Notes: a model not told the origin generated them from the letters alone. A DNA stretch of 64,000 nt from Ashinkailepas kermadecensis (GCA_034440615.1 JAOTOM010004735.1:366546-430545); one strand, 5' to 3'; numbered from the stretch's first letter, positions 22,793 through 34,082 are shown. Made by a program: numbers and translations.

Positions 22793-24066
22793 GACGGTCG
22801 GCCCACCATGCACGCCCCCGGGGCGGTGTGTGTGCGGCGGTCGGCCCACCATGCACGCCCCCGGGGCGGTGTGTGTGGGGCGGTCGGTCCGCCACGTACG
22901 CCCCCGGGGCGGTGTGTGTGGGGCGGTCGGCCCACCATGCACGCCTCAGGGGCGGTGTGTAGTCGGCGGTCGGCCCACCATGTACGCCTCAGGGGCGGTG
23001 TGCGTAGTGGCGGTCGGCTCGCCATGCACGCCCCCGGGGCGGTGTGTGTGCGGCGGTCGGCCCACCATGCACGCCCCCGGGGCGGTGTGTGTGGGGCGGT
23101 CGGTCCGCCACGTACGCCCCCGGGGCGGTGTGTGTGGGGCGGTCGGCCCACCATGCACGCCCCCGGGGCGGTGTGTGTAGTCGGCGGTCGGCCCACCATG
23201 CACGCCCCCGGGGCGGTGTGTGTAGTCGGCGGTCGGCCCACCATGCACGCCCCCGGGGCGGTGTGTGTGCGGCGGTCGGCCCACCATGCACGCCTCAGGG
23301 GCGGTGTGTGTGGGCGGCGGTCGGCCCACCATGCACGCCTCAGGGGCGGTGTGTGGGGCGGTGTGTGTGTGGCGGTCGGCCCACCATGCACGCCTCAGGG
23401 GCGGTGTGTGTAGTCGGCGGTCGGCCCACCATGCACGCCTCAGGGGCGGTGTGTGTGTCGGCGGTCGGCTCGCCACGCCCCCGGGGCGGTGTGTGTGGGG
23501 CGGTCGGTCCGCCATGCACGCCTCAGGGGCGGTGTGTGTGCGGCGGTCGGCTCGCCATGCACGCCCCAGGGGCGGTGTGTGTGGGGCGGTCGGCCCACCA
23601 TGCACGCCCCCGGGGCGGTGTGTGTAGTCGGCGGTCGGCCCACCATGCACGCCCCCGGGGCGGTGTGTGTGCGGCGGTCGGCCCACCATGCACGCCTCAG
23701 GGGCGGTGTGTGTGTCGGCGGTCGGCTCGCCATGCCCCCAGCACGCCCCAGGGGCGGTGTGTGTGTGGCGGTCGGCTCGCCATGCACGCCCCCGGGGCGG
23801 TGTGTGTGCGGCGGTCGGCCCACCATGCACGCCTCAGGGGCGGTGTGTGAAGGCGGCGATCGGTCCGCCACGTACGCCCCCGGGGCGGTGTGCGTGTGGG
23901 GGTCGGCTCGCCACGCACGCCCCCGGGGCGGTGTGCGTGTGGGGGTCGGCTCGCCACGCACGCCCCCGGGGCGGTGTGTGTGGGGCGGTCGGCCCACCAT
24001 GCACCCCCCTCCACCCGAGGCGGTGTGTGTAGGCGGCGGTCGGCCCGCCACGCACGCCCCCGGGGA
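22793..24066. repeat. GC-rich minisatellite, 43-bp unit, about 29 copies
   Basis: The unit core is GGTCGGCCCACCATGCACGC followed by CCCCGGGGCGGTGTGTGTG; spacing is 43 bp (for example 22801 to 22844). Two main variants alternate: CCCCCGGGG and CTCAGGGG. Others replace CCCACCATG with CCGCCACG or CTCGCCATG. The array is CpG-dense and purine/pyrimidine-skewed, and it accounts for the very long ORFs (up to 294 codons) present at once on both strands. The 3' edge decays near 24000-24066. Confidence 0.96.
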
Positions 24067-24369
24067 ATCATGTGAGACATGCGCACACAACTTCGGGGGC
24101 CTCTGGAGCACTCGACCGGAGGTCGGCTGTAGAACAATTCAAGCTGGCAGCGATTTGCGCAATTGCGTCTCCGATGGCCGGGGGCGGTTTGTGGAACGCT
24201 GTCTCAGGCCGCCGGAGGCGGCCTGTGCGAAACGCCCACAGCTGGCGAGCCGCGTGCCGAAGTTGTGATAACAATAGCAACGGTTGGGCAGAGCCAGGAT
24301 CTGGCCGTCTCGCAGCGAACTCAGCCTGAACAACTTCGTGCAAGAAATGTCATGTTGCATTGAATGGCA
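24067..24369. other. GC-rich unique sequence
   Basis: Contains a perfect hairpin AGGCCGCC-GGA-GGCGGCCT at about 24207-24225. Overlapping ORFs of 66-91 codons on both strands show no domain. Confidence 0.4.
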
Positions 24370-24533
24370 CTGTGTGGGTCTTGTGGAGATGCTACAACGG
24401 TTCGGAAATATACGGTTTCGAATCCTGATGTAGTGACAATGAAGGGTACAACGAAGTATGAAGCTATGGGCGCAAAATGATCATATTTTGGTTGAAGCGC
24501 CCTGAAGCCCAAATAACGAGCAAACTAGCTCAA
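24370..24533 (+). mobile_element. tRNA-derived SINE, family C, with full 3' tail
   Basis: A B-box GGTTTCGAATCC (24414-24425) is followed about 40 bp later by the recurrent tail GGGCGCAAAATGATC (from 24468), then GAAGCGCCCTGAAGCCC and AAATAAC. This copy connects the tail module to a tRNA-like head, which supports a SINE identity for the whole tail family. The 5' boundary is uncertain. Confidence 0.65.
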
Positions 24534-25439
24534 TGAATCGTAACGGACACGAATGTAACAAGTCCTGGTACTTGACTTAAAACGATGCACTTAAGTATTT
24601 TGGTTACATGATATTATGTTCTGTTCCTGGTACTTGATTTGAATCAATGCTGTTGAGTATCCTACATACATGGTATTCTGTCTTTTTTGTTGTTGTGCCA
24701 GTAGTGTACAGCGTTACAATACAACGGATATGCGAATACACCGGCCGGTATCAGAAATTGTGCCTGTTCTTAATACAAAGCTGAGTTCTCATTTTGTCGT
24801 TCCTTTCAGTCATGCATATATCCGAAGGAATTGAGCGATTTCACTTTCACTAAGTTCCTTGGACCAGTCCTTGTATTATTCGGAGTCGGGATAAGCCGGC
24901 TGAAGCCTGTTTGGGACATGACGGTAGCTCATACCGGCATCACGACCATGGGCTCAAACTGGTCAGAACTGGCTAAAGCTTGTCATTGATGGAATGAAGT
25001 TCTCACGTTTGTTGGACTCCCAACAGTAAAGAAAACTGCATCGGATGCAATTGCAGAATGAATGAGTACTTGTAATCAGCCCCCGGGTTAGCTAGCTCTC
25101 AAATGTGGCAATCTGTGACTGATGTCTTCGAAGCTAAAGCCAATATATTTAAATAATTACCAAATATAAACAAGAACAGGGTGGAACAATTGAAAAATAT
25201 AAGTCCATGCGATATGGGACATGAATGTACACCAGGGAAAATAATTACCCAAAATTGCAACTAACATCAGGATTACTATCTTCAATTTGGGGACGGTGCA
25301 CTCAATTTAAAAAAAAACAAATCATCTTAGTTCAAGAAGTTTTTCGTTCCATAAATGGAACACAGCGAGAGGAGTCCCCATCAAAGCAATATATTTTGCA
25401 CTGGATTCCATAAATGCATGACAGAGTAATGGATTTAAT
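24534..25439. other. Unique AT-rich sequence, no gene seen
   Basis: Two related phrases, CCTGGTACTTGA followed by ATGC (near 24565 and 24630), suggest a local duplication. Nothing coding is recognised. Confidence 0.4.
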
Positions 25440-25572
25440 AGCTTCCCATCTCACGACAAAACGGACAAAGGCATACACATGGCAGTTGTATCCATTAGAT
25501 GGCGAAAGTTAGTTTAATCAGCCCGTTGGAAAGCTGATTCTAACCAGCTGAGCCATGCCAGGTCATGAATTT
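25440..25572 (-). mobile_element. Possible tRNA-derived SINE fragment
   Basis: On the minus strand GGCATGGCTCAGCTGGTTAG (complement of about 25540-25559) reads like the 5' end and A-box of a tRNA. No B-box is visible downstream, so only the head, or a decayed SINE, is present. Confidence 0.35.
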
Positions 25573-25616
25573 CCCACCCTTATGCAATTACTCCCTGCCA
25601 TCGTCAAACGCGTGGA

Positions 25617-25652
25617 CCGAGCCGAGCCGAGCCGAGCCGAGCCGAGCCGAGC
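25617..25652. repeat. Pentanucleotide microsatellite (GAGCC)n
   Basis: About seven uninterrupted GAGCC units. Confidence 0.9.
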
Positions 25653-25864
25653 AGGACCACACTAAACCGCCCGCAGAAATGGAGTAGATGCCGTGTTTGT
25701 CTTGGGCCACCTGGCGCCCAACTTCTCCGAAGCTCGTAACCGGCGACAGCGGGTGTTTGTATCTCGTTACCCGGCCTGCCAACGACACCCGGCGTGCCGC
25801 ATGACCCAGAATGTATTGCGTTAGCGTGTCCGAGGTGGTCGCGAAGCCGCGTGCCGACCGTCGC
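25653..25864. other. Unique sequence between repeats
   Basis: No gene is supported. Minus-strand ORFs here run through both flanking repeats. Confidence 0.35.
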
Positions 25865-25935
25865 GTGGCCGTGACGGTGACTGTCGGCTGGCCGTGACGG
25901 TGACTGTCGGCTGGCCGTGACGGGGACTGACACGT
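25865..25935. repeat. 22-bp repeat, about 3 copies
   Basis: GGCCGTGACGGTGACTGTC is repeated three times in tandem, the last with a substitution. Confidence 0.75.
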
Positions 25936-26689
25936 GACCGATGTAGCAGCGTGCGCCAGACGGCGTGACCGGGTCGACGCGCAGGTCTGGGCCGTTTGAC
26001 CCAACCTGTTGTTCTTGTTTTTACAGATGGATGATTGCAAACCAAGCGGTTTTTGTCGTGGCAGATGTCTGGTGTACTTCTAAAGTCGACAAGTGTCGCT
26101 CCACAAACATGAAGGCTCAAATTAAGCTTTAAGCTGAAGGAAATGTTTTTGACTCACCGAAGTGGTTAATGAACGCAAGTAACAAACCGGTCATTAATGT
26201 GGTTCTTCCATAATTTGGTGGCAGCTTGGACAAATTAATTTCGCTACTTCACATTGCGAGTTAAAATTCTGCCATGATGGAGCACTGTGTACAAGGGCCG
26301 AAGATTAACGAGGTAAAAACGGGAATTCCCAAATACCGTGGACGGCAGACGGCGTGACCCCCGCCAAAATACTCACCTGGAACAATACCACTTGTGCCTA
26401 CACCACCCTCAGACCCCCTGCTCCCATCTCACACTCCCACACTCACTTCCACACTCACTCCCATACTTCATCCGTCGGCTCAGCGTCAGCTGCCGGTATT
26501 CCGCGACTTCCGAGGAATGAATGAGTCAAATTTTACCTTGCGACTATCTGATATGAAATAATGGCGGCTACAGATTTTGCATTGAACTCTCTCCAATCTT
26601 GATAGATCTCACAGCACGCCCGGATATCTGTCGACCTGGCACGGTCCGATTGATGAATCAGTCACGACCAACACCCTGACGATCGTGAC
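25936..26689. other. Unique sequence, no gene seen
   Basis: A CACTCCCACACTCAC-type simple tract lies at about 26425-26465. Otherwise nothing is recognised. Confidence 0.4.
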
Positions 26690-27060
26690 TGTGACTGGGA
26701 CTGTGACCGTGACCGTGACCGTGACCGTGACCGTGACCGTGACCATGACCATGACCATCCTGACTAGCGTGACCGTGACCGTGACCGTGACCGTGACCAT
26801 GACCATGACCATCCTGACTAGCGTGACCGTGACCGTGACCGTGACCGTGACCGTATCACCCTGACGAGCGTGACCGTGACCATGATCACCCTGACGAGCG
26901 TGACCGTGACCGTGACTATGATCACCCTGACGAAAGTGAACGTGACCATGACCATGCCCATGGTCAGCACCCTGGCGAAGGCGAACTTGACCCTGGCCCA
27001 CGCCTGGCGGGCGTGACCGTGACAGACTGTCACGACCGTGACACTGGTCTTCACCCTGGC
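26690..27060. repeat. Hexanucleotide array (GACCGT)n with HOR structure
   Basis: Runs of GACCGT and GACCAT are separated by TCCTGACTAGCGT or CACCCTGACGAGCGT, making a longer repeat of roughly 60-75 bp at the 5' end. The minus-strand frame reads (VT)n, giving a 262-codon ORF that is not a gene. Confidence 0.9.
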
Positions 27061-27274
27061 GACCGTGTTCGTCATCCGGCGGACGCAACAGCGATGTATA
27101 TTCCGGCCGACTGGCGCACAAAACGATCGCGTGTTTCATGCAACAAGCTATGAAGCAATAAACCGCCGTCACCACGATCACCACCATTCTGACCAACGCG
27201 TCCGTGGCCGCCACCTGGCGAGCGCAATTGTAACCGCGACGTGGCCGAAGCCCTCGCCAACGAAACCGAGACAT
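27061..27274. other. Spacer between hexamer arrays
   Basis: Non-repetitive GC-rich stretch of about 200 bp. No gene is supported. Confidence 0.4.
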
Positions 27275-27395
27275 GCATCTGACGACCGTGACCGTGAACA
27301 TGAACTTGACCGTGGTCGTGACCGTTATTGTGACCATGGACGTGACCGTGACCGTGACCGTGGCCATGACCATGACCATGACCATGGCTGTCGCC
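27275..27395. repeat. Hexanucleotide array (GACCGT)n, second block
   Basis: Same GACCGT and GACCAT hexamers, in the same orientation as at 26690-27060. The array was probably once continuous or was duplicated. Confidence 0.85.
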
Positions 27396-27519
27396 ACGGA
27401 GGAGCGGTGGTCACCGGAGTTATCGGGTGGTAGAGTAGACGTGGTAGCAGCTGTAGTAGCCGAGGGGTGAATCTACGGGGATCACGCACCACCGGCCGGT
27501 GGAGTCAAATGTGGGTGTC

Positions 27520-28185
27520 CGGCAGGATCGGTGGTGGATGTACAGGCGGCATCAGTGGCGGACGGTCGGGCGGTATCGGGGTGGTGGCCGTTCAGGGAGG
27601 ATCGGTAGCGGACTTTCAGGCGGGATCGGTGGTCGACGCTCAGTTGCGGTCGGTGGTGGATGTTCTTGCGGGATCGGTGGTGGATGTACAGGCGACATCA
27701 GTGGCGGACGTTCAGGCGGGATCGGTGGTCGACGGTCAGAGGGGGGTGGTGTGGGGGGGGGGGTTGCGGTCGGTGGTGGATGTTCTGGCGGGATCGGTGG
27801 TGGATGTACAGGCGACATCAGTGGCGGACGTTCAGGCGGGATCGGTGGTCGACGGTCAGTTGCGGTCGGTGGTGGATGTTCTTGCGGGATCGGTGGTGGA
27901 TGTACAGGCGACATCAGTGGCGGACGTTCAGGCGGGATCGGTGGTCGACGTTCAGTTGCGGTCGGTGGTGGATGTTCTGGCGGGATCGGTGGTGGATGTA
28001 CAGGCGACATCAGTGGCGGACGTTCAGGCGGGATCGGTGGTGGATGTAAAGGCGAAATCGGCGGTGGATGTACAGGCGGCATCAGTGGCGGACGTTCAGG
28101 CAGGATCGGTGGTGGACATTCTGGCGGGATCGGTGGTGGATGTACAGGCGACATCAGTGGCGGACGGTCGGGCGGGATCGTATGA
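27520..28185. repeat. 24-bp minisatellite with 96-bp higher-order unit
   Basis: The 24-bp monomer, of the form CGGGATCGGTGGTGGATGT plus about five variable bases, is arranged in a four-monomer unit. TGTACAGGCGACATCAGTGG recurs at 27686, 27806, 27901 and 27997; the 120-bp gap holds an extra monomer-length insert with a G-run at 27751-27760. The 8-residue translations (AGSVVDVQ) stay open over 247 codons only because 24 is a multiple of 3. Confidence 0.92.
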
Positions 28186-29033
28186 GGTGGGGAGAGGATA
28201 TTGTAACTAGCTGGCGATGTCAGCTATGTAGCCAGCGGTATGTAGTGGCGCTGTCTGATCTCAATTGGTTGCTGTGTGTCGGCGGCGGCATGCCACAGGC
28301 CGATTCGGATTACTTAGCGACATACTTAGCCGCTATCTGTTCGCTGGCTGCCCGTGAACCTCTGACTGTTCTCAGTAGAAGTTTTACAAACTAACTTGAG
28401 TGCCGGGAGAAGGGGGCTGGATACTGTTTCATGGCGAGCTCATCGTGCCAATATTAAGTATAATGCTCAGGAAGTAAGAATAATGTTCAGTATTATGCGA
28501 AATTAAATATGTGATGCTAATGTCAAGTATCTACGGGGTGGGATTTTCCCTCCATCTCCCTCTTGTAAAGCATTCCTAGTTCTCGGGGCACCAACCTCGC
28601 TCTGGACGACACCAGACACTCGGGACCATTGTTGGACGTGTCCACCCGAACCGTTACTGCTCCCCTGCCGGCTGGCGTCAGGTGTCGCAACTTCGGCACA
28701 TTCAGAGGCGCAGCCAAGGCCCCCACCCCACCCTAAGCACCCAAAAATACACTAGATCAAACAAGGAATCTTGAGATTTTCACCACGCAAGGCCATAAAT
28801 TTTACGGGCGCTTCGCGTGCCGGAAGCTTTCTCTTTTTCATCACATTTTTGTGGGTCGCCACCCCCTTCTTAGGAAGATTCTGGCTGCGCCACTGGATAC
28901 AATGCATCACACCTGTTATACCGCCGCGCGGCCGGTGGCTCCCATCCCCCATCGTTCGTGGCTCCAGAACGGCCGCCCATTTGCTGCCGCCGCCGTCGCT
29001 CACTCACCCGACCGCGTTCCTAGTACGCCCGAT
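28186..29033. other. Unique sequence, no firm gene
   Basis: No repeat structure. 28750-28900 contains GCTTCGCGTGCCGG and a TTCTGGCTGCGCCACTGG phrase that may be transposon-derived, but no family is recognised. Confidence 0.35.
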
Positions 29034-29224
29034 CGCCTCCGGCAGGTGGTGCGGCCGTGACGTGCCTCCGTCACATATGTGACTGGAGCGGCGGTGTGAC
29101 GTGTGACGGCACGTTCCGTCGACTGGATCGCCTCCGGCAGGTGGTGCGGCCGTGACGTGCCTCCGTCACATATGTGACTGGAGCGGCGGTGTGACGTGTG
29201 ACGGCACGTTCCGTGCGACTGGGC
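29034..29224. repeat. 95-bp tandem duplication
   Basis: GGCAGGTGGTGCGGCCGTGA begins at 29041 and again at 29136. The two copies are almost identical through GACGGCACGTTCCGT, which indicates a recent duplication. Confidence 0.92.
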
Positions 29225-29555
29225 GCGCCGGGTGGACTGTTGGGCACCAGACGTGGCCACTCGGTTGTGCGCTGTGCGCAAGGCCTACAAGGCCTCCCGG
29301 TGTCGGCTGCAGGGCCTTCCGGAGAGGTGGCGCTGGGTCCGTATTGAATGCGGCATACCAGTGTAGCGCGGCTACTGGAAAATTGTGTATATTATTCGGG
29401 TTAGTTCCGTGTGGCGGCCCTGTTGCGAGCCGAACTTGTGGCCTATCACGGCTTCTTTGAGCGGCGCTCGTGCCAGTTCAACAGGCGCGGGACCTGTGAT
29501 TATAGCCGCCGTCGCAGCAACACGCCGACCGCCACCACGCCTCTCGTGAGTCACT
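29225..29555. other. GC-rich unique sequence
   Basis: No repeat or supported gene. Confidence 0.35.
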
Positions 29556-29559
29556 GACG

Positions 29560-29835
29560 TGACTGATCACTGGCGTGAGTGACTGGCCACAGTCTGACCA
29601 GACCAAGCAGACTGACAGTCGTGGCTGGTGTGTGACTGACGCGCGACTGATCAGTGTCCGACCGTGACTGATATGTGACTGATCCACGACTGTTCCGTAG
29701 CGAACCCGCGACTGATATGTGACTGATCTGTGACTGGTATGCGACTGACCCGTGACTGATCTGTGACTGGTATGCGACTGACCCGTGACTGATCTATAAC
29801 TGATCTATGACTGATCTGTGACTGACCCGTGATGA
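29560..29835. repeat. 11-bp repeat with 33-bp higher-order unit
   Basis: GTGACTGATCT and relatives recur throughout. CTGTGACTGGTATGCGACTG repeats 33 bp apart (29728 and 29761). Older copies at the 5' side are diverged. Confidence 0.85.
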
Positions 29836-30510
29836 CTGATCCGTAGCAAACCCGCGACAGGCCCGTGACGTGTCGTCCACTCTCTGGGCGGTTTACGTCA
29901 GTCTGAAGCCTTCCGAACGGGAGACAGAGGCGCTCAAAAACGATTGAACCCACTCCCCTACTACAGCCACTGTACCCACTTCGAAATATCGATTGGAACC
30001 GCCCTGAACTAGAATGGACACATCTCTTCCCGGATCCGCCAGACAAATTCCATCTGATGCCACGCCGCCCGACAGCCTTATTCGCGGTGTGTACCCTCGT
30101 ACCCCGCATACATTCCCCCGCCCCCGATGCCTGTTGACACGTACCAACCCGCTCATTGGTGGGTACATGTCACTTATCATGGCGTCGTCCAAGTTATCGA
30201 CCCTGAACACCGGCTACCGTGTAAATGACGTCACCGCAGAACGGGATCGGGCGGCTCCCGGGTGTTTCACCCGGCGTGGCCGCCTGCCGGCGCGCGCCGG
30301 TTCTGGCATTGTTCGCGTGGTATCAGCTGTGCTGTGCCGTGCCGTTTTGCCGGATTTGGGGGCCGCTCGTGAGTGCGCACGACCATGTAAGGGCGCCGTG
30401 GCCCCGGGCACGACACCGGTGAGTGTGTCGGAAGTGGCCTGGTGATAGCGACAGCGCCAGGTGTGGTCGGTGCGACCTTGGATAGCTGGTGTCGCCGTGA
30501 GTTGAGCTGC
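29836..30510. other. Unique sequence, no firm gene
   Basis: GC-rich with overlapping ORFs on both strands (for example 143 codons at 30014-30445) but no recognisable domain. Confidence 0.35.
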
Positions 30511-30514
30511 CGAC

Positions 30515-30750
30515 CGGTCCGACTAGCAGCTGATCAGGCATTAGTCAGCTGACTGCGGCAGCCGCCTGGGCGCCATGTAATCATTACGGTCGGTGCGCCC
30601 TGTAGCCCAAGTAACAACTAACGGCAACCGCCAGCTGATCGGGCATTAGTCAGCTGACTGCGGCAGCCGCCTGGGCGCCATGTAATCATTACGGTCGGTG
30701 CGCCCTGTAGCCCAAGTAACAACTAACGGCAACCGCCAGCTGATCGGGCA
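30515..30750 (+). repeat. 105-bp tandem duplication carrying the SINE tail
   Basis: The tail GGGCGCCATGTAATCATTAC ... GGTGCGCCC ... TGTAGCCCAAGTAAC occurs at 30568 and 30673, 105 bp apart, each preceded by CAGCTGATC.GGCATTAGTC. The duplicated unit joins a tail copy to CAGCTGATC sequence related to the downstream 32-bp array. Confidence 0.88.
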
Positions 30751-31099
30751 ATAATAGGCTGACTGCGGCAGCCTCCAACTGCCTGGGAACGGTCAGCTGA
30801 CTGGCCGCCCCCAGCTGATCGGGCAATAGTCAGCGGACTGCTGATCAAGGCAGGGGTCGTCAGTTGTTGACTGAACCCCCAGCGTCAGCTGGTGGACAGT
30901 CCCTGATCGGCTGATGGACAGTCCATGGCTAGCTGGTGGGCGGTCTGGGCAGTTGGTGAACGGTCCCTGGCCAGCTATTTCCCCACTGACGGCCGCTGAT
31001 GACCTCAAACTTCCTCAGCACTGTCTGCTGATCGTCTCCTGATTAGCACCGTCAGCTGGTTGTCCCCTGATCAGCACCGGTGTCTAGTTGTGCCCGCGT
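30751..31099. other. Diverged CAGCTGATC-rich sequence
   Basis: Scattered AGCTGGT, CAGCTGAT and GGACAGTCC phrases suggest an old, heavily mutated relative of the neighbouring array. No gene is supported. Confidence 0.4.
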
Positions 31100-31645
31100 C
31101 GGTGCCGCTTGTCGTGATCGTGACCGTTGATCGTGCCCTGGTCGGCGGCGTTCGTCAGCTGATCGTGCCTTGGTCGGCGGCGTTCGTCAGCTGATCGTGT
31201 CACGGTCGGCGGCGTTCGTCAGCTGATCGTGCCCTGGTCGGCGGCGTTCGTCAGCTGATGGTGCCCTGTCGGCGCCGTTAGTCAGCTGATCGTGCCCTGG
31301 TCGGCGCCGTTAGTCAGCTGATCGTGCCCTGGTCGGCGGCGTTCGTCAGCTGATCGTGTCACGGTCGGCGGCGTTCGTCAGCTGATCGTGCCCTGGTCGG
31401 CGGCGTTCGTCAGCTGATCGTGCCCTGGTCGGCGGCGTTCGTCAGCTGATCGTGTCACGGTCGGCGGCGTTCGTCAGCTGATCGTGCCCTGGTCGGCGCC
31501 GTTAGTCAGCTGATCGTGTCACGGTCGGCGCCGTTAGTCAGCTGATCGTGCCCTGGTCGGCGGCGTTCGTCAGCTGATCGTGCCCTGGTCGGTGCCGCTA
31601 GTCAGCTGATCGTGTCACGGTCGGCGCCGTCAGCTGACCGTCACA
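31100..31645. repeat. Minisatellite, 32-bp unit, about 16 copies
   Basis: The unit GTCAGCTGATCGTGCCCTGG plus TCGGCGGCGTTC recurs every 32 bp (for example 31154 and 31186). Alternative segments are GTGTCACGG for GTGCCCTGG, and GCCGTTA for GGCGTTC. Each unit carries the palindrome CAGCTG. Confidence 0.94.
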
Positions 31646-32221
31646 GGGCTCTGCTGGCGCCTCGTAGTTCCCAGGCGATCGTGACGAGCATGTCCCGCAT
31701 GACCTTGTACCTATGCATGGCGGGTGTGGCCAGCGATCAATTGTCGGTATCAGTGCTGATCGATGCAGCCGGATCCGACCGAACGACACGTCGCACCGGC
31801 CATCACGGCCACTGCTAGGCGGTTGCTCGCCTGTTGCGCGACCGTCACTCGGCACTGACGCCCGTTAGATGGTGTGTGGTGGTCGGCTGTGACGTCTGTT
31901 GGATGATGGCTGTTACTATGAAACACAGTTACCTTGTTTGGCACTAGCCCGTTGCGCACGCTGGTGCAATGTCGATTACCCGACTATAAAAGTGGGCATT
32001 GCTTTTGGCTGCTACGCCTGTTGGCAAAAGCCCTCGGTTGCCACGTGGCCGTCACGGCACGATACGTGATGACGCGCCAGCCATTGGCCACTCGTCGTAA
32101 TGGTAGCGTGCTATGTTGTCATAGTCGCACGATGGAATGAGAGCAATGCAGCCTTCGTTACGGCTTTTTGTAATGCCAGAACGCCCATCTGTGTGTGCGC
32201 GTGATTTCACTTGAACACAAA
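31646..32221. other. Unique sequence, no gene seen
   Basis: No supported feature. Confidence 0.4.
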
Positions 32222-32286
32222 ATGGCGCGTTGACAAAAATGTTATTTCAGGCCGAAGCGCCCTCAAGCCTAACTAACCAACTACAA
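32222..32286 (+). mobile_element. SINE/LINE 3' tail
   Basis: Copy of the tail with GGCCGAAGCGCCCTCAAGCC followed by TAACTAACCAACTA. The 5' GGGCGC is degraded. Confidence 0.55.
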
Positions 32287-32399
32287 TGCGTAATTTATGA
32301 AAAGCCCGGCTGGTGCACCCTAAATGTTTGAGCATGACAAGACGTTTCAGAATGTGGGATGAATAAAACCAAAATAATGATGTTAAGCGTGAGGAGCAC
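32287..32399. other. Unique AT-rich sequence
   Basis: No supported feature. Confidence 0.35.
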
Positions 32400-32525
32400 A
32401 CGTTCCGCAGCTTACTTTATACTAGCTTACTTTATTTTACTTTACTTACTTTTTATTTTATATTTTATATTACTTTATTTATATTTTATTTTTATTACTT
32501 TACTTACTTTAGCTTACTTAGCATT
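32400..32525. repeat. AT-rich simple repeat
   Basis: Degenerate CTTACTTTATTTTA-type low-complexity tract. Confidence 0.8.
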
Positions 32526-33284
32526 TTGTGTGTGCACAACTTCGGTTCATGAGTGCATTTGCGCATAATTATAACTCACAACGAGATATAAGGTTATGCG
32601 TTTGCTGGCCTCTTGTGAATGCTCGTGTTCAGTTTGGATGGATTCCAGTACTCTTCCGTTATTGTCTAAAGATAGGAGCAGAAGCGTCGTGTGTGTACTT
32701 GGGAGCGCGCCATCGCCTCACCCGATATTGATCAGTCTCCCCATGTTTATTTTTACGATTTAACATGGGCGCATGGAGTTGGGCTGCCCCCATGCTGGAG
32801 ATAATCCTGGGTAATATATTCATTGCCTTCCTTTGCACGCCGCCATTTCATAAAATTACCGGTAAATTTATCAGTTTCTGTACGTGCCATTGGTGTGAAT
32901 GATTCATCACTTATTCGATATTGTAGGACGATTTTTGAAGACATTTTTCATCCGCTATTCACATGCGGCCAGGTTGTATTCATTCATTGTACTGATTGAT
33001 CCGATTGTGATCGTTAGGTTGGAAACTTTGTTTTCCATACATCTTGCAACATCGGAACAGATCCACTATTGTCCAACAGTAGCGGTATAATTTGATTTGA
33101 CCAGTTCACTGTTTCTTCACATTTGCATTTGCAGTCGTGATCTCGGTGCATCCGACAAACAGGATGTCACCCGGTGTTTGCCGTTTGATGCCGTCTGTTC
33201 GCCAGCACTGTCTGATATTGTCATTCGTTACACCATTTGGCGGCTGGGTGATTTTCTGTTTGTATTGCACACAGGAACCATGTA
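32526..33284. other. Unique sequence, no gene seen
   Basis: No supported feature. Confidence 0.4.
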
Positions 33285-33530
33285 TACCCTGTCACAGGGA
33301 CCGTACATACCCTGTCAAAGGGACCTGCCATGCCCTATTGCAGAGTTCGGTCATGCCCTGTCACAGGGGCCAGTCATGCCCTATTGCAGAGTTCGGTCAT
33401 GCCCTGTCACAGGGGCCAGTCATGCCCTGTCACAGGGGCCAGTCATGCCGTTTTGCAGAGTTCGGTCATGCCCTGTTACAGGGACTAGTCAAGCCCTATT
33501 GCAGAGCTCGGTTATGTCCTGTCACGTGGT
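33285..33530. repeat. Minisatellite, 23-bp unit, about 10 copies
   Basis: Two monomer types alternate, CATGCCCTGTCACAGGGGCC and CATGCCCTATTGCAGAGTTC, each 23 bp long (for example starts at 33375, 33398 and 33421). CCCTGTCACAGGG is itself a palindrome. Confidence 0.88.
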
Positions 33531-33994
33531 TGGGCGTGGTCTGACTTGCAGGCCAGGCATCCATATCACGCGGACAAAGCATGACTTTTCATGTGGATCG
33601 AGCATGGCATTGTGTGCGGTAGGAGCGTGAATGCAGTGCGGATCGAGCGTACCGTGTGACCCCACCACCGGGACATATCCTGACTCGCGACACCTGTCAG
33701 CGGTCCCATGAATTCCTCCGTTATCAGACTGGCGTGAGGTGAGCCGTGTCGGATATCGGCGGCCCCATGGCCGTATCAGCGGCAGGCTGGCTGCCGCGTG
33801 GCGTGCCGCCCAATGTCGCCGCGCCGCTCGGCCGCGTCCTGACCGATGGCTCGTCATGGCGGCGAGCTGGGCGGCAGCGGTGCTGCCGACCCGAGCACTC
33901 GGTCATCATTTGCTGGCGCCGGCCGGGCCGACTGACCCGGCAGGTGTCCGCTGGCCACCGCAGCTGGATGTCCGATCAGACTTACGGTCTATTT
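33531..33994. other. GC-rich unique sequence
   Basis: No supported gene. ORFs of more than 100 codons overlap on both strands. Confidence 0.35.
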
Positions 33995-34082
33995 CGGCCC
34001 GGTCCTGTCCTGTCCTGTCCTGTCCTGTCCGGCCTGGTCCGGTTCGGTCCGGTCCGGTCCGGTCCAGTCCAGCACGGTCCGG
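33995..34082. repeat. Pentanucleotide tracts (TCCTG)n and (GTCCG)n
   Basis: A run of TCCTG units passes into a run of GTCCG/GTCCA units. Confidence 0.88.

Noticed and set aside
22567..24268. Overlapping ORFs up to 294 codons on both strands
   Set aside because: They are translations of the 43-bp GC-rich array. The same peptide types appear in different frames as the unit shifts phase.
26609..27397. 262-codon (VT)n ORF
   Set aside because: It is a translation of the GACCGT hexamer array.
27552..28154. Proline-rich 200-codon ORF (PPIPPERPP)
   Set aside because: It is the complement of the 24-bp array, opened only by the unit length being a multiple of 3.
31100..31645. Regular 32-bp repeats resembling a CRISPR array
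   Set aside because: Units are directly adjacent with no unique spacers, and the context is animal nuclear DNA.
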